From Parvimonas sp035282405 (GTDB taxonomy: Bacteria; Bacillota; Clostridia; Tissierellales; Peptoniphilaceae), in assembly GCF_035282405.1 (NCBI RefSeq), contig NZ_JAYKBP010000003.1, positions 102,061 through 166,060 on the forward strand: DNA of 64,000 nucleotides, read 5' to 3'. Positions 18,262 through 26,398 of this stretch are shown one piece after another (position 1 is the stretch's first letter; every line of letters begins with the position of its first letter). A program made the position numbers and the translations under genes. The notes under the pieces were generated by a model. The model had not been told where the DNA came from and ran no database searches. It worked only from the letters and a program-made list of their open reading frames with translations.

Positions 18262-19782
18262 ATGCTTAGTATAAAAAATTTAACGATATATTTAGTGAAT
18301 GATTTAAGAACTGTAATTGAAAATTTTAGTTTTTCTTTAGAAAACAAAATGAAAGTTTGTATAATTGGAGAAGAGGGAAACGGAAAATCCAGCATTTTAA
18401 AGGCTATAGTTGATGATGAGGGCATAAAAAAATATGCTGAAATAAGTGGAGAGATAAATAAGAAAAATGAAGTTATAGGCTATTTACCGCAGATTTTGGA
18501 AGCAAAGATTTTAAATTTTTCAACAAAGGAATATTTTGAAAATAAAATTAAAGAGGAATTTTTTGACTACAATTTATTTTACAAATTATTAAAAGAGTTA
18601 AATTTTGATGAAAATTTAATAAATGAAAAGCAAAGGATAAGTGAATTATCAGGTGGAGAAAGAATCAAATTTATTTTACTTTGTGAACTAATGAAAGAGC
18701 CGACTTGTCTTTTATTGGATGAGCCTAGTAATGATTTGGATATAAATTCTATTGAATGGCTTAAGAATTTTATAAAGAATATTGATATTCCAATAATATT
18801 TATTTCTCACGATGAGGATTTAATTGAAAATTGTGCAAATGTAATTATTCATATTGAACAGCTTATGAGAAAACAAAAGCCAAAGATTTCAATTGAAAAG
18901 TTGGATTATGAAAATTATGTTGAGAATAGAGGAAATACTATTGAAAGACAGGAAAGAATTGCAAAAAAACAAAGAGAAGAATTTGATAGGAAGGTAAAGA
19001 GATATCAAAAAGTTTATGAGAGAGTACAACATGAGATAAGGAGTACTAAAGACGATTTAATAGGAAGAAATCTTAAAGATAAAATGCATACTGTAAAGTC
19101 TATCGGGAGAAGACTTGAAAAAGAAAAGGAGAATTTACTTGATTTTCCCGATTATGAAGAATCTATTTTTGTAAAATTTGATGAAGCTGTTAATTATTCT
19201 TCAAAAAAGGAAATTTTAGATTTGAATTTGCAAAAACTTGTCATCGGCTCTAAAATTTTGAGTGAAAATATAGAATTAAAGGTATTTGGTACTGATAAAA
19301 TCTGTATAATCGGAGAAAATGGAATAGGAAAGACAACTCTTTTAAAGATAATTTTGGAAAATATAAAGAAAAATGTAAAGATTGCTTATATGCCACAGAA
19401 TTATGATGATAAGATGAATGTTGATATGAGTATTATAGATTATTTGAGTAAGACTTACAAAAAGGAAGAGACTACAAAGATTAGAACATTTTTAGGGTCA
19501 ATGAAGTTTACTGCAGATGAGATGTTTCATAATTTAAAATCACTTTCCGGAGGACAAAAGGCGAAAATTTACTTTTTAAAAATGATTTTAGAAAATCCCG
19601 AAGTTTTAATTTTAGATGAGCCTACTAGAAATTTATCTCCTTTTTCGTCAGTTGAAATTAGAAAATTATTAAAATCATATAAAGGAGCAATAATTTCAGT
19701 TTCTCACGATAAAAAATATATTTATGAAGTTTGTGATAAAGTATATATACTTAATAAAAATGGACTTGAACTTGTAATTTAA
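18262..19782 (+). CDS. ABC-F protein, probable ribosome-protection (ARE) type
   Basis: The ATG at 18262 is chosen because AGGAGG ends five bases upstream; the in-frame codon at 18238 lies in the terminator. The 506-aa product has two ATPase domains and no membrane helices. Domain 1: GEEGNGKSS, LSGGERIKF, CLLLDEPSNDLD. Domain 2: GENGIGKTT, LSGGQKAKI, LILDEPTRNLSP. A charged interdomain linker (about 205-290) would reach into the ribosome. DEPTRN in domain 2 is reminiscent of Vga/Lsa/Msr-type proteins, which displace antibiotics. The attenuator upstream fits drug induction. A housekeeping ABC-F role remains possible. Confidence 0.82.
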   Translation: MLSIKNLTIYLVNDLRTVIENFSFSLENKMKVCIIGEEGNGKSSILKAIVDDEGIKKYAEISGEINKKNEVIGYLPQILEAKILNFSTKEYFENKIKEEFFDYNLFYKLLKELNFDENLINEKQRISELSGGERIKFILLCELMKEPTCLLLDEPSNDLDINSIEWLKNFIKNIDIPIIFISHDEDLIENCANVIIHIEQLMRKQKPKISIEKLDYENYVENRGNTIERQERIAKKQREEFDRKVKRYQKVYERVQHEIRSTKDDLIGRNLKDKMHTVKSIGRRLEKEKENLLDFPDYEESIFVKFDEAVNYSSKKEILDLNLQKLVIGSKILSENIELKVFGTDKICIIGENGIGKTTLLKIILENIKKNVKIAYMPQNYDDKMNVDMSIIDYLSKTYKKEETTKIRTFLGSMKFTADEMFHNLKSLSGGQKAKIYFLKMILENPEVLILDEPTRNLSPFSSVEIRKLLKSYKGAIISVSHDKKYIYEVCDKVYILNKNGLELVI

Positions 19783-19862
19783 AAGGGAGAAGGCATATAA
19801 GCAAAATTTTTAATATAAATCACACAAAAGAATTACGTAGATAAAGATAATAAAAAAACTAT

Positions 19863-19891
19863 TTGACAAAAAAAAATATTTACGGTATACT
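19863..19891 (+). promoter_or_regulatory. Promoter of the modified-peptide cluster
   Basis: TTGACA (19863-19868), a 17-base spacer and TATACT (19886-19891), 50 bases before the first start codon. I see no intrinsic terminator between the ABC-F stop and this promoter, so read-through from the ABC-F gene is possible. Confidence 0.85.
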
Positions 19892-19941
19892 AAAACTGTG
19901 ATTAGAAATATTTAATATTTATATTATTTTAGGAGCGTGTT

Positions 19942-20952
19942 ATGGTAGAAAAGAAGTATGTCATTGACAAATATACAGAGTTTAGATTTGTTAATAAAGA
20001 TACTACGATAATAAAAACCTGTAAAGGAAGGTTTATTTTAAAGGGAGAAAATATTTCTTATGGGGTTCAGGATATATCAGAGTCATTCAATTCTCCAAAA
20101 AGCTTGACAGATATTTTAAAATTGAAGAATAAAAAATATTCAGAAGATTCGCTGAAAGATTTATTGGAATACTTTGTAGATAAGAGAGTGGTAATAGACT
20201 GTGAATATTTACATGAAGTCACAAGTTATGATAGAGATTTCTATGAAAAGGTAAGATATTATGAATTGTATGGAAGAAATTTTAAAGAAATAGTTGACAT
20301 TGTTAATTCTAAAAAAATTGGAATAATAGGAAATAAGGAATTTGTTGATTGCCTATTAAATGAATTTATTCAGGCACAATTATTTATAAATTTTAATATC
20401 TTACATACAGATTCAAATGAGGTAATAAAAAAAGAAAATTTGAATATAGAAAATTATGTGAATACTTTAGAAAACGATTTAGAAAAATTTATAAAATGTA
20501 GCGATTTTGTTGTAGTTTCAAGCGACTACAATGACCATTATTTATTTAATGAAGTTAATAGTGCATGCATTAACTTTGAGAGAGAATGGATTAGAGTGAT
20601 GATTGATGAGGATTATGCCGAAATTGGACCTTTATTTATACCAAATAAAACTTGTTGTTACGGTTGCTTGAATTATAGGGCTGAATCTAATATGACTGAA
20701 AAAGAATATATATTTAATAGTTTTTATAAGGAAAAACATAATGGTAAAAGACCTAAAGGACTGTATTATTCTTATTTTCTGAATAATTTTATTTCTTCAA
20801 TTACGAATATGGAAATTCTAAGATATTTACTTGCAAATGATAGTAGTATAATAAATGGAGTTTTTAGAATAGATGCTATAAACTATAAAGTTGAAAGAGA
20901 ACAAGTATTCAAGTTTTCTAAATGTAGTAGTTGTTCAAATAGAGAGGTTTGA
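19942..20952 (+). CDS. sagC: SagC-like E1/ThiF-related partner of the azoline synthetase
   Basis: The 336-aa protein has an N-terminal region (about 1-95) resembling the peptide-clamp/RRE domain and a ThiF-like region (KKIGIIGNKEFVDCLLNEF at about 124-142). CCYGC (about 236-240) and CSSCSN near the C-terminus form a likely structural zinc site, as in SagC/TOMM C proteins. In streptolysin S-type systems this partner binds the precursor leader and presents it to the YcaO enzyme. It opens the operon; sagD follows after three bases. Moderate divergence means the subfamily label is less sure than the role. Confidence 0.82.
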   Translation: MVEKKYVIDKYTEFRFVNKDTTIIKTCKGRFILKGENISYGVQDISESFNSPKSLTDILKLKNKKYSEDSLKDLLEYFVDKRVVIDCEYLHEVTSYDRDFYEKVRYYELYGRNFKEIVDIVNSKKIGIIGNKEFVDCLLNEFIQAQLFINFNILHTDSNEVIKKENLNIENYVNTLENDLEKFIKCSDFVVVSSDYNDHYLFNEVNSACINFEREWIRVMIDEDYAEIGPLFIPNKTCCYGCLNYRAESNMTEKEYIFNSFYKEKHNGKRPKGLYYSYFLNNFISSITNMEILRYLLANDSSIINGVFRIDAINYKVEREQVFKFSKCSSCSNREV

Positions 20953-20955
20953 TTT

Positions 20956-22305
20956 ATGAAAATGTCAAATAGTGAATTAGAAAGTGTTTTAAAGTCTATG
21001 AAAAAGATATTTGGAGGGAAATATGGATTAGCCAACAAAGAATATACAAGCAAAAAAATAGAATATCAAATTTATTCAGACGATAACAACAGTTACTGTA
21101 TTGGAAATACAATACCTGTATATTATTCCAGTGTGTCAAGTAATGATAAAAGGCAATATTCTGGGTCTGGATGTTCATTAGATTATAGAAGAAGTTTGGT
21201 TAAAGCTTATGGTGAGTTTATTGAAAGGTATTCAGCTACCAATTTAGATAATATCAATGATAAAAACGTTATTTTTGATTCTTTTAATAACTTAAGTAAG
21301 AATTATAATTGCTTAAGTTTAAAAAAATTAATTCATTTTGATGAAAAAATATATGATAATTTAGAAACACTTTATAAAAAATATTCTGATGATAATCTTG
21401 TTACATGGGTTAAAGGAAAAGACATTGTCAAAAATGAAAACATATTGTTACCAGCACAAAAGGTGTTTTTAGGAATGTCTTTAAGAAAAGAAGAATTTCC
21501 TTATATTCAGTGGTTATCTACTGGACTTGCTTGTGGTTCCAGTAAGGAAAGTGCAATTTTGGGAGCTGTTTATGAAGTGATTGAAAGAGATTCTTTTGTA
21601 TTGACTTGGAAGTTAAAATTGCCTGGCAAAAAGATTATTATGGATAAAATAAAAAATAAAGATTTGATTAAATTGTATAACCATATCGTTAAGAATTTAA
21701 CTGGGGAAGATAACTTATATATATATGATATAAGCAGAACAGAAGGAGTTTATACAGTGCTAACTTTTATTAAAAATTGCAATAAAAGTTCATTTGGACT
21801 TGTTACTGCTGCAGCATCAAGTATCGATATTGAGAAAGCACTACTAAAATCACTTGAAGAACTATGTTTGACATATAAATTTTGTTATAGATTATTGTTT
21901 GAAAATATGGATTATAAAAAACTGAAAAAAGAGGAGGTGGATGATTTAGATAAACATTTATTGTATTATTCAACAGGAGACAGAAGTAATAGATTCGATT
22001 TCATTTTTAGTTCAAATGAAGAGATAAAGTTAAGTGAAATGAATAACTTCAATAATAGTTTATTTGAAAGCGATTTAGAGTATATAATTTCTTTGTTTAA
22101 GGAAAATGAAAAATCAATATATATTGCTGATACAACTAAATCTGAAATAAAAGAAATAGGTCTTAGTGTTTTTAGAGTTATTATACCTGACTACAATGAC
22201 TTAGAAGTTAATCATATGTATAAGTTGAATAATAATCCGAGATTATTGGATTACAAGAATATTTACAATAGGGAAATAAATGATGAACCACATCCATTTC
22301 CTTAA
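20956..22305 (+). CDS. sagD: SagD-like YcaO cyclodehydratase
   Basis: The 449-aa protein shows the YcaO fold: SLVKAYGEFIERYSA and SAILGAVYEVIERDSFVL carry the E-x-x-E/ER residues that bind ATP and Mg2+. The C-terminus ends in PHPFP, a perfect PxPxP tail, which in azoline-forming YcaO proteins reaches the active site. The enzyme activates backbone amides with ATP so that Cys or Ser side chains cyclise to thiazolines or oxazolines. Length matches SagD (about 450). It is encoded directly after the SagC-like partner. Confidence 0.92.
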   Translation: MKMSNSELESVLKSMKKIFGGKYGLANKEYTSKKIEYQIYSDDNNSYCIGNTIPVYYSSVSSNDKRQYSGSGCSLDYRRSLVKAYGEFIERYSATNLDNINDKNVIFDSFNNLSKNYNCLSLKKLIHFDEKIYDNLETLYKKYSDDNLVTWVKGKDIVKNENILLPAQKVFLGMSLRKEEFPYIQWLSTGLACGSSKESAILGAVYEVIERDSFVLTWKLKLPGKKIIMDKIKNKDLIKLYNHIVKNLTGEDNLYIYDISRTEGVYTVLTFIKNCNKSSFGLVTAAASSIDIEKALLKSLEELCLTYKFCYRLLFENMDYKKLKKEEVDDLDKHLLYYSTGDRSNRFDFIFSSNEEIKLSEMNNFNNSLFESDLEYIISLFKENEKSIYIADTTKSEIKEIGLSVFRVIIPDYNDLEVNHMYKLNNNPRLLDYKNIYNREINDEPHPFP

Positions 22306-22317
22306 GATAGGAGTAGT

Positions 22318-23061
22318 ATGAACGGTTATAAAGATAAAAAAGATTTAGCATTTGAATATCATATAAATTCACAGAAAATTGGAGATATTCTTCCTTATGA
22401 TAAAAGAATGCAGTATAAAATCTATCCAAGTGCTAAAAAGATAATGTTGGATAAATTTTGTAAAAAAAACAAATTTGAAAAAAGTGAATTTATAAAGATA
22501 TTACTGTCAAGAAAAAGTATCAGAACTTGGGAAAATACAGGAATTAATTTAGAAAAATTATCAAAACTTTTAAGATATAGTTTTGGGAATAGAGATAATG
22601 AATTTGAGGATATACAATTTAGGACTTATGCTAGTGCTGGAGCAAGATATCCAATAGAAGTTTATGTTTTAATTTTAAATTCTGAAAATTTAGTAAATGG
22701 AATTTTTCATTATAATGTATATGATAATTCTTTGGAGCTTATAAAAAAGGGAAATTTTAAAAAAGAAGTAGATGATTTATATAAAAATCAACCATTTGAA
22801 GTTAATTGTCCTTGTGTAATATTCTTTTCTATGATTTTCGAAAGGACTATGGAGAAATATGGAGATAGAGGTTATAGGTTTATACTTTTAGATGCAGGAC
22901 ATATGAGTCAGAATTTATATCTTGTATCAGAATTTCTTGGCTTGGGAGTGGTAGAACTTGGTGCGAGTTCAGTAAATGATGAAGTTATAGATAATTTAAT
23001 AGGTCTTAATAGTGAAGAGGAGAATACGTTTTTGGCATTTTTTGTTGGGAATGTAGATTAA
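22318..23061 (+). CDS. sagB: SagB-type FMN azoline dehydrogenase
   Basis: The 247-aa protein belongs to the nitroreductase-like SagB/McbC group. LSRKSIRTW is the FMN-binding start of the fold (about 63-71), TYASAGARYPIEVYVLIL follows at about 103-120, and DAGHMSQNLYLVSEFLGLG (about 190-208) is the typical late helix. It oxidises azolines to aromatic azoles. It is shorter than streptococcal SagB (about 316) but similar to other cluster dehydrogenases. It starts 12 bases after sagD, behind GATAGGAG. Confidence 0.9.
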   Translation: MNGYKDKKDLAFEYHINSQKIGDILPYDKRMQYKIYPSAKKIMLDKFCKKNKFEKSEFIKILLSRKSIRTWENTGINLEKLSKLLRYSFGNRDNEFEDIQFRTYASAGARYPIEVYVLILNSENLVNGIFHYNVYDNSLELIKKGNFKKEVDDLYKNQPFEVNCPCVIFFSMIFERTMEKYGDRGYRFILLDAGHMSQNLYLVSEFLGLGVVELGASSVNDEVIDNLIGLNSEEENTFLAFFVGNVD

Positions 23062-23118
23062 ATTGTTTTTTTGTTAAGGCTTGTTTATTATGATAGTTTT
23101 AGTAAGGAGGTGAAAAAA

Positions 23119-23283
23119 ATGAAAAACAAGGAACTTATCAATTTAAATTGGACTTCAGAAAAAGATTTATCTTCTAAAGCTGCTACTGCAATGTTTGGTA
23201 AGGATAAATCAAAGGATAGAGATCATCCTGGATGTTATGCTTGTTGTTGCTGTTGTTGTTGGAGTTCAAATAAAAAAAAGTAG
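23119..23283 (+). CDS. Thiazole/oxazole-modified peptide precursor (SagA-like)
   Basis: The ATG at 23119 follows AAGGAGG (23104-23110); a longer frame from 23071 has no ribosome site. The 54-aa peptide has a charged leader (1-38) with an LINLNW segment and a core CYACCCCCCWSSNKKK (39-54). The core has seven Cys, six of them consecutive, plus two Ser, all candidate ring sites. PG directly before the first Cys recalls the APG-C border of SagA and clostridial relatives. Position after sagB and the Cys-rich core identify it; the leader shows little resemblance to SagA. Confidence 0.9.
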   Translation: MKNKELINLNWTSEKDLSSKAATAMFGKDKSKDRDHPGCYACCCCCCWSSNKKK

Positions 23284-23385
23284 TTAAATATAGACAAAAA
23301 TAAGCTATATTTAGAAAGAGAAGATTAAATTTTAGTAATACAGTTTTTCATTTTGTAGAAAAAAATTTAATTTGTTAAAAATATT

Positions 23386-23421
23386 GAAATAAGGTGATAC
23401 TATATGTTATCACCTTATTTC
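23386..23421 (+). terminator. Strong hairpin between precursor and downstream genes (attenuating terminator)
   Basis: A perfect 14-bp stem (23386-23399 with 23408-23421) with an 8-base loop. It lacks a clean T run; CAATGTTATTTTTAT follows. It could terminate part of the transcription or protect the precursor mRNA 3' end, so that precursor mRNA exceeds that of the M50 and ABC genes. The streptolysin S operon has a comparable element after sagA. Confidence 0.7.
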
Positions 23422-23451
23422 CAATGTTATTTTTATAAAAAAAGGATTATT

Positions 23452-23946
23452 ATGGATATATTATTTTTATTATTAAAGGGATTAATTATGCTACCGGTTG
23501 TTTGGTTATTAATGTTTATTACTATATTCTTTCATGAGATGGGACATGTGGTTATGTATGTTTTATTCTATAGAGAAAATAATTGGACTGTCGATTTAGG
23601 AATAGGAAACTTTAAACTCATAAGAATTGGAAGATTTACTATTTATCTAAATATGCTTTGTGGTTATGCTCGTTGTAATATTACAAAAGGATACAATAAA
23701 CTAAGTTCTATAATGCTATGTAGTGGTGGATTTTTTGTGAATTTATTTTTTGTAATATTACTTTGGATATGTTTACAAAATATTGATTTTGGAACAAATA
23801 ATTTTCTTCGATGGTGTGTTAATTTCTTGTTTTATTCTAACTTATTTCAATTTTTAGGAACAATTATACCGATGACAATTGGAAATTATTCAAGTGATGG
23901 GATGTGGGTTCTTCGTAATTTAAGAGGAGAATTTGATGAAGATTAA
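23452..23946 (+). CDS. M50-type membrane metalloprotease of the peptide cluster
   Basis: The ATG at 23452 has AAAGGA upstream; an in-frame start at 23404 would lie inside the hairpin. The 164-aa product has about four hydrophobic segments. HEMGH (in FFHEMGHVVMY, helix 1) is the HExxH zinc site, and YSSDGMW near the C-terminus fits the second M50 ligand motif (N/SxDG). Site-2-protease-like enzymes cut in the membrane. In this cluster it may remove the leader or serve immunity. Canonical sag operons carry a CAAX-type protease (SagE) instead. Confidence 0.82.
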   Translation: MDILFLLLKGLIMLPVVWLLMFITIFFHEMGHVVMYVLFYRENNWTVDLGIGNFKLIRIGRFTIYLNMLCGYARCNITKGYNKLSSIMLCSGGFFVNLFFVILLWICLQNIDFGTNNFLRWCVNFLFYSNLFQFLGTIIPMTIGNYSSDGMWVLRNLRGEFDED

Positions 23947-24007
23947 AAGTTTTGATGATTTGTATTTTTTATTTATTATATAATTATAGAAATTATTAGG
24001 AGAAGAT

Positions 24008-25699
24008 ATGAGAATATTTAAGTTTTGTAAAAAATATATAGTATCTGACAAGTACAGAGTTACTTTATATATATTTTTAGCTTTATTAGCAGTATCTATA
24101 AAAATTTTATCTCCATATATTTTAGGGAATTTTGTGGATTATTTAATAAAAGGTGCGAACTTAGGAATTATATTTAAATTTTGTATTATTTTTGGAAGTT
24201 TAAATTTAATAAGAATGTTGAGAGATTATATTTCTTCAATGATATATGTAAAGATGCAAACAAAAATGGGATATCATTTAAATATTAATATAATTAAACA
24301 TATTCAGAGACTATCGTTATCATTTATTAATCATAAAAATGGAATATATCTTAATCAAAGAGTTAATGAAGATTCTTCTGCTGTTATTTCTTTTTGTTTG
24401 GATACTATTGAAGGATTTGTTACAAACTTAATAATGTTGATACTTCCTTTTATTTTGTTGTTAAGGATGAATGCTTTGATTACTTATATGATGTTAGGAT
24501 TCATATTAGCTTACATCATAATTTATTTTAAAATAAAAGATTATCTTTACAAAGCTGGATATGCTTTTAGGGAGAGTCAAGCTAATTTTTTTAATAATTT
24601 ATACGAACAATTAAAGTATATTAAACTCATTAAATTAGATTCTGTTCAAAGGGAGATAAATAATAGAGCTGATGATAGTTTTTTTGATTATAGAAAAGTA
24701 GCTATTAATAGTCAAAGAGCTAATTATATATATAATAGTTTGGATAGTATTGTTTCTACGTTTGCTCAAATTACATTATTTGTAGTAGGGGGGATTCAAG
24801 TTATTGACGGGAAGTTTACTGTAGGAATGTTTACTATTTTTAGTAGTTATTTTAACATGATATTAGACTCTAGTGGTTATTTTTTTTCTTTAGGAGCAGG
24901 ATATCAATATGTACTTAGCTCATACAATAGAATAAATAATATTTTACAATTTGATGAAGAAAGAAATGGAAATATGAAACTTGACGATATCTATAGTATA
25001 GATATTAAAGATTTGTCCTTTAGTTATGATAATTATAAATGCAAAAATGCAAAACTGCTTGAAGAATTCGTAGATATAGAAAAGAACATATCTGAATATA
25101 TATTTACTAATTTTAATTATAAATTTGAAAAGGGAAATATATATTCTATAATTGGAGAAAACGGTTCAGGAAAATCTACTATCATTAATTTGATTATTGG
25201 ACTTTTTACAGATGAGTATAAAGGCAAAATATATTATAATGAGATAGACATAAGTGAAATTGATATGATTGATGTAAGAAGAAATTTAATTGGTATTGCA
25301 GAACAAGAACCTTTGTTATTAAATAATAGTATTTTATATAATATTACATTTAATGAAAATATGAGTGTTGATAATAAATCTTTGTATAAGTATTTACAGG
25401 TGTTAAATATGTATAAATTTATTGAAGAAAATACATTATCTTTTATTATAGATGAGAAGAATACTAATTTATCAGGAGGAGAAAAACAAAAGATAGCAAT
25501 TTTAAAAGTTCTTTATAAAAATCCTAAAGTTATGGTGTTTGACGAACCAACATCTGCACTAGATTTTAAAACAAGAAAGAAATTCATTGAATATTTGAAT
25601 GAAATTAAAGAAGATAAAATAATAATAATTATAACTCATGATAGCGTTATTTCAGATAATACAGATAAAGTTTTAGATTTATCAAATAAATTAAGATAA
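24008..25699 (+). CDS. ABC transporter (fused membrane and ATPase domains), probable peptide exporter
   Basis: The 563-aa protein has six membrane helices (about 15-300) followed by an ATPase domain with Walker A GENGSGKST (about 387), signature LSGGEKQKI, Walker B VMVFDEPTSALD and switch ITHDS. It lacks an N-terminal C39 peptidase domain, so it would export but not cleave the peptide. As a half-transporter it should act as a homodimer. AGGAGAAG precedes the ATG. It is the last gene of the cluster, followed by a terminator; in sag operons this job is done by SagGHI. Confidence 0.9.
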   Translation: MRIFKFCKKYIVSDKYRVTLYIFLALLAVSIKILSPYILGNFVDYLIKGANLGIIFKFCIIFGSLNLIRMLRDYISSMIYVKMQTKMGYHLNINIIKHIQRLSLSFINHKNGIYLNQRVNEDSSAVISFCLDTIEGFVTNLIMLILPFILLLRMNALITYMMLGFILAYIIIYFKIKDYLYKAGYAFRESQANFFNNLYEQLKYIKLIKLDSVQREINNRADDSFFDYRKVAINSQRANYIYNSLDSIVSTFAQITLFVVGGIQVIDGKFTVGMFTIFSSYFNMILDSSGYFFSLGAGYQYVLSSYNRINNILQFDEERNGNMKLDDIYSIDIKDLSFSYDNYKCKNAKLLEEFVDIEKNISEYIFTNFNYKFEKGNIYSIIGENGSGKSTIINLIIGLFTDEYKGKIYYNEIDISEIDMIDVRRNLIGIAEQEPLLLNNSILYNITFNENMSVDNKSLYKYLQVLNMYKFIEENTLSFIIDEKNTNLSGGEKQKIAILKVLYKNPKVMVFDEPTSALDFKTRKKFIEYLNEIKEDKIIIIITHDSVISDNTDKVLDLSNKLR

Positions 25700-25738
25700 A
25701 TTTAGACTTTAGGAGAGTAATCGTTTAGCAATAATAGG

Positions 25739-25768
25739 TTGAGAAGAGATAATCTTCTCAATTTTTTT
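25739..25768 (+). terminator. Intrinsic terminator of the modified-peptide cluster
   Basis: A perfect 9-bp stem (TTGAGAAGA, 25739-25747, with 25753-25761), a 5-base loop and seven T residues. Confidence 0.9.
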
Positions 25769-25818
25769 ATATAATAATTGTATCTTTTAAATTATGATAG
25801 ATGAGTTTTAGAAAATTT

Positions 25819-25847
25819 TTGACTACTTTTTGTATTTATGGTAAAAT
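25819..25847 (+). promoter_or_regulatory. Sigma-A promoter of the FHA-rodA-pbp operon
   Basis: TTGACT (25819-25824), a 17-base spacer and TAAAAT (25842-25847), 45 bases before the FHA gene start. Confidence 0.8.
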
Positions 25848-25891
25848 AAAAACTAGTTAATTAGGATTTTAACATAAAAAGCGGAGGATAT

Positions 25892-26398
25892 ATGGATAAA
25901 ATTTTTGATATTTTAGAGGGTATTTTTTCGGTTGAAACCTTTGGAAATTTAAAGCTATATGATTTAATGGCAATTATTTTTAAATATATTTTTGTAATTA
26001 TTATCTATTATTTTATATATAATATAATAAAAATGATATATTTTGATATTAGCACAACAAGTGAAATGAGTGAAATTTCTAATACCTATTTAAAACTTAT
26101 AAACAGAAAGGAAAGTCTGCCTTTTAAAGTTCACGAACATTATTATATAAATAATGAGACAACTTTGGGTCGTGGAGATTCTAATGATATTGTAATAAAT
26201 GATAAATTTATTTCTAAAAAACATATGAGAATTATTAAAGAAGATGGAATTTATTATATTGAAGATTTAGGTTCTGCAAATGGAACTTTGCTTAATGGGG
26301 AAGCAATTACAGAGGCCATTGAACTTAAAGATAAGGATTTGATTGATGTTGGTCGAATTGAGTTCTTATTTGTAGATGAGGAAGTTGATGATGATTAG
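25892..26398 (+). CDS. Membrane-anchored FHA-domain protein
   Basis: The 168-aa protein has one membrane helix (about 26-48) and a C-terminal forkhead-associated domain (about 80-165) with TLGRGDSNDIVI, FISKKHMRI and DLGSANGTLLNG, the phospho-threonine-binding loops. It should read Ser/Thr phosphorylation at the membrane. The genes after it encode a RodA/FtsW protein and a class B PBP, an order seen in many Gram-positives, which suggests phospho-control of wall synthesis. No kinase gene is in this window. Its end overlaps the next gene. Confidence 0.9.
   Translation: MDKIFDILEGIFSVETFGNLKLYDLMAIIFKYIFVIIIYYFIYNIIKMIYFDISTTSEMSEISNTYLKLINRKESLPFKVHEHYYINNETTLGRGDSNDIVINDKFISKKHMRIIKEDGIYYIEDLGSANGTLLNGEAITEAIELKDKDLIDVGRIEFLFVDEEVDDD

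Noticed and set aside
23071..23118. Longer start for the peptide precursor (70 aa)
   Set aside because: The upstream codons have no ribosome site, while AAGGAGG fits the ATG at 23119.
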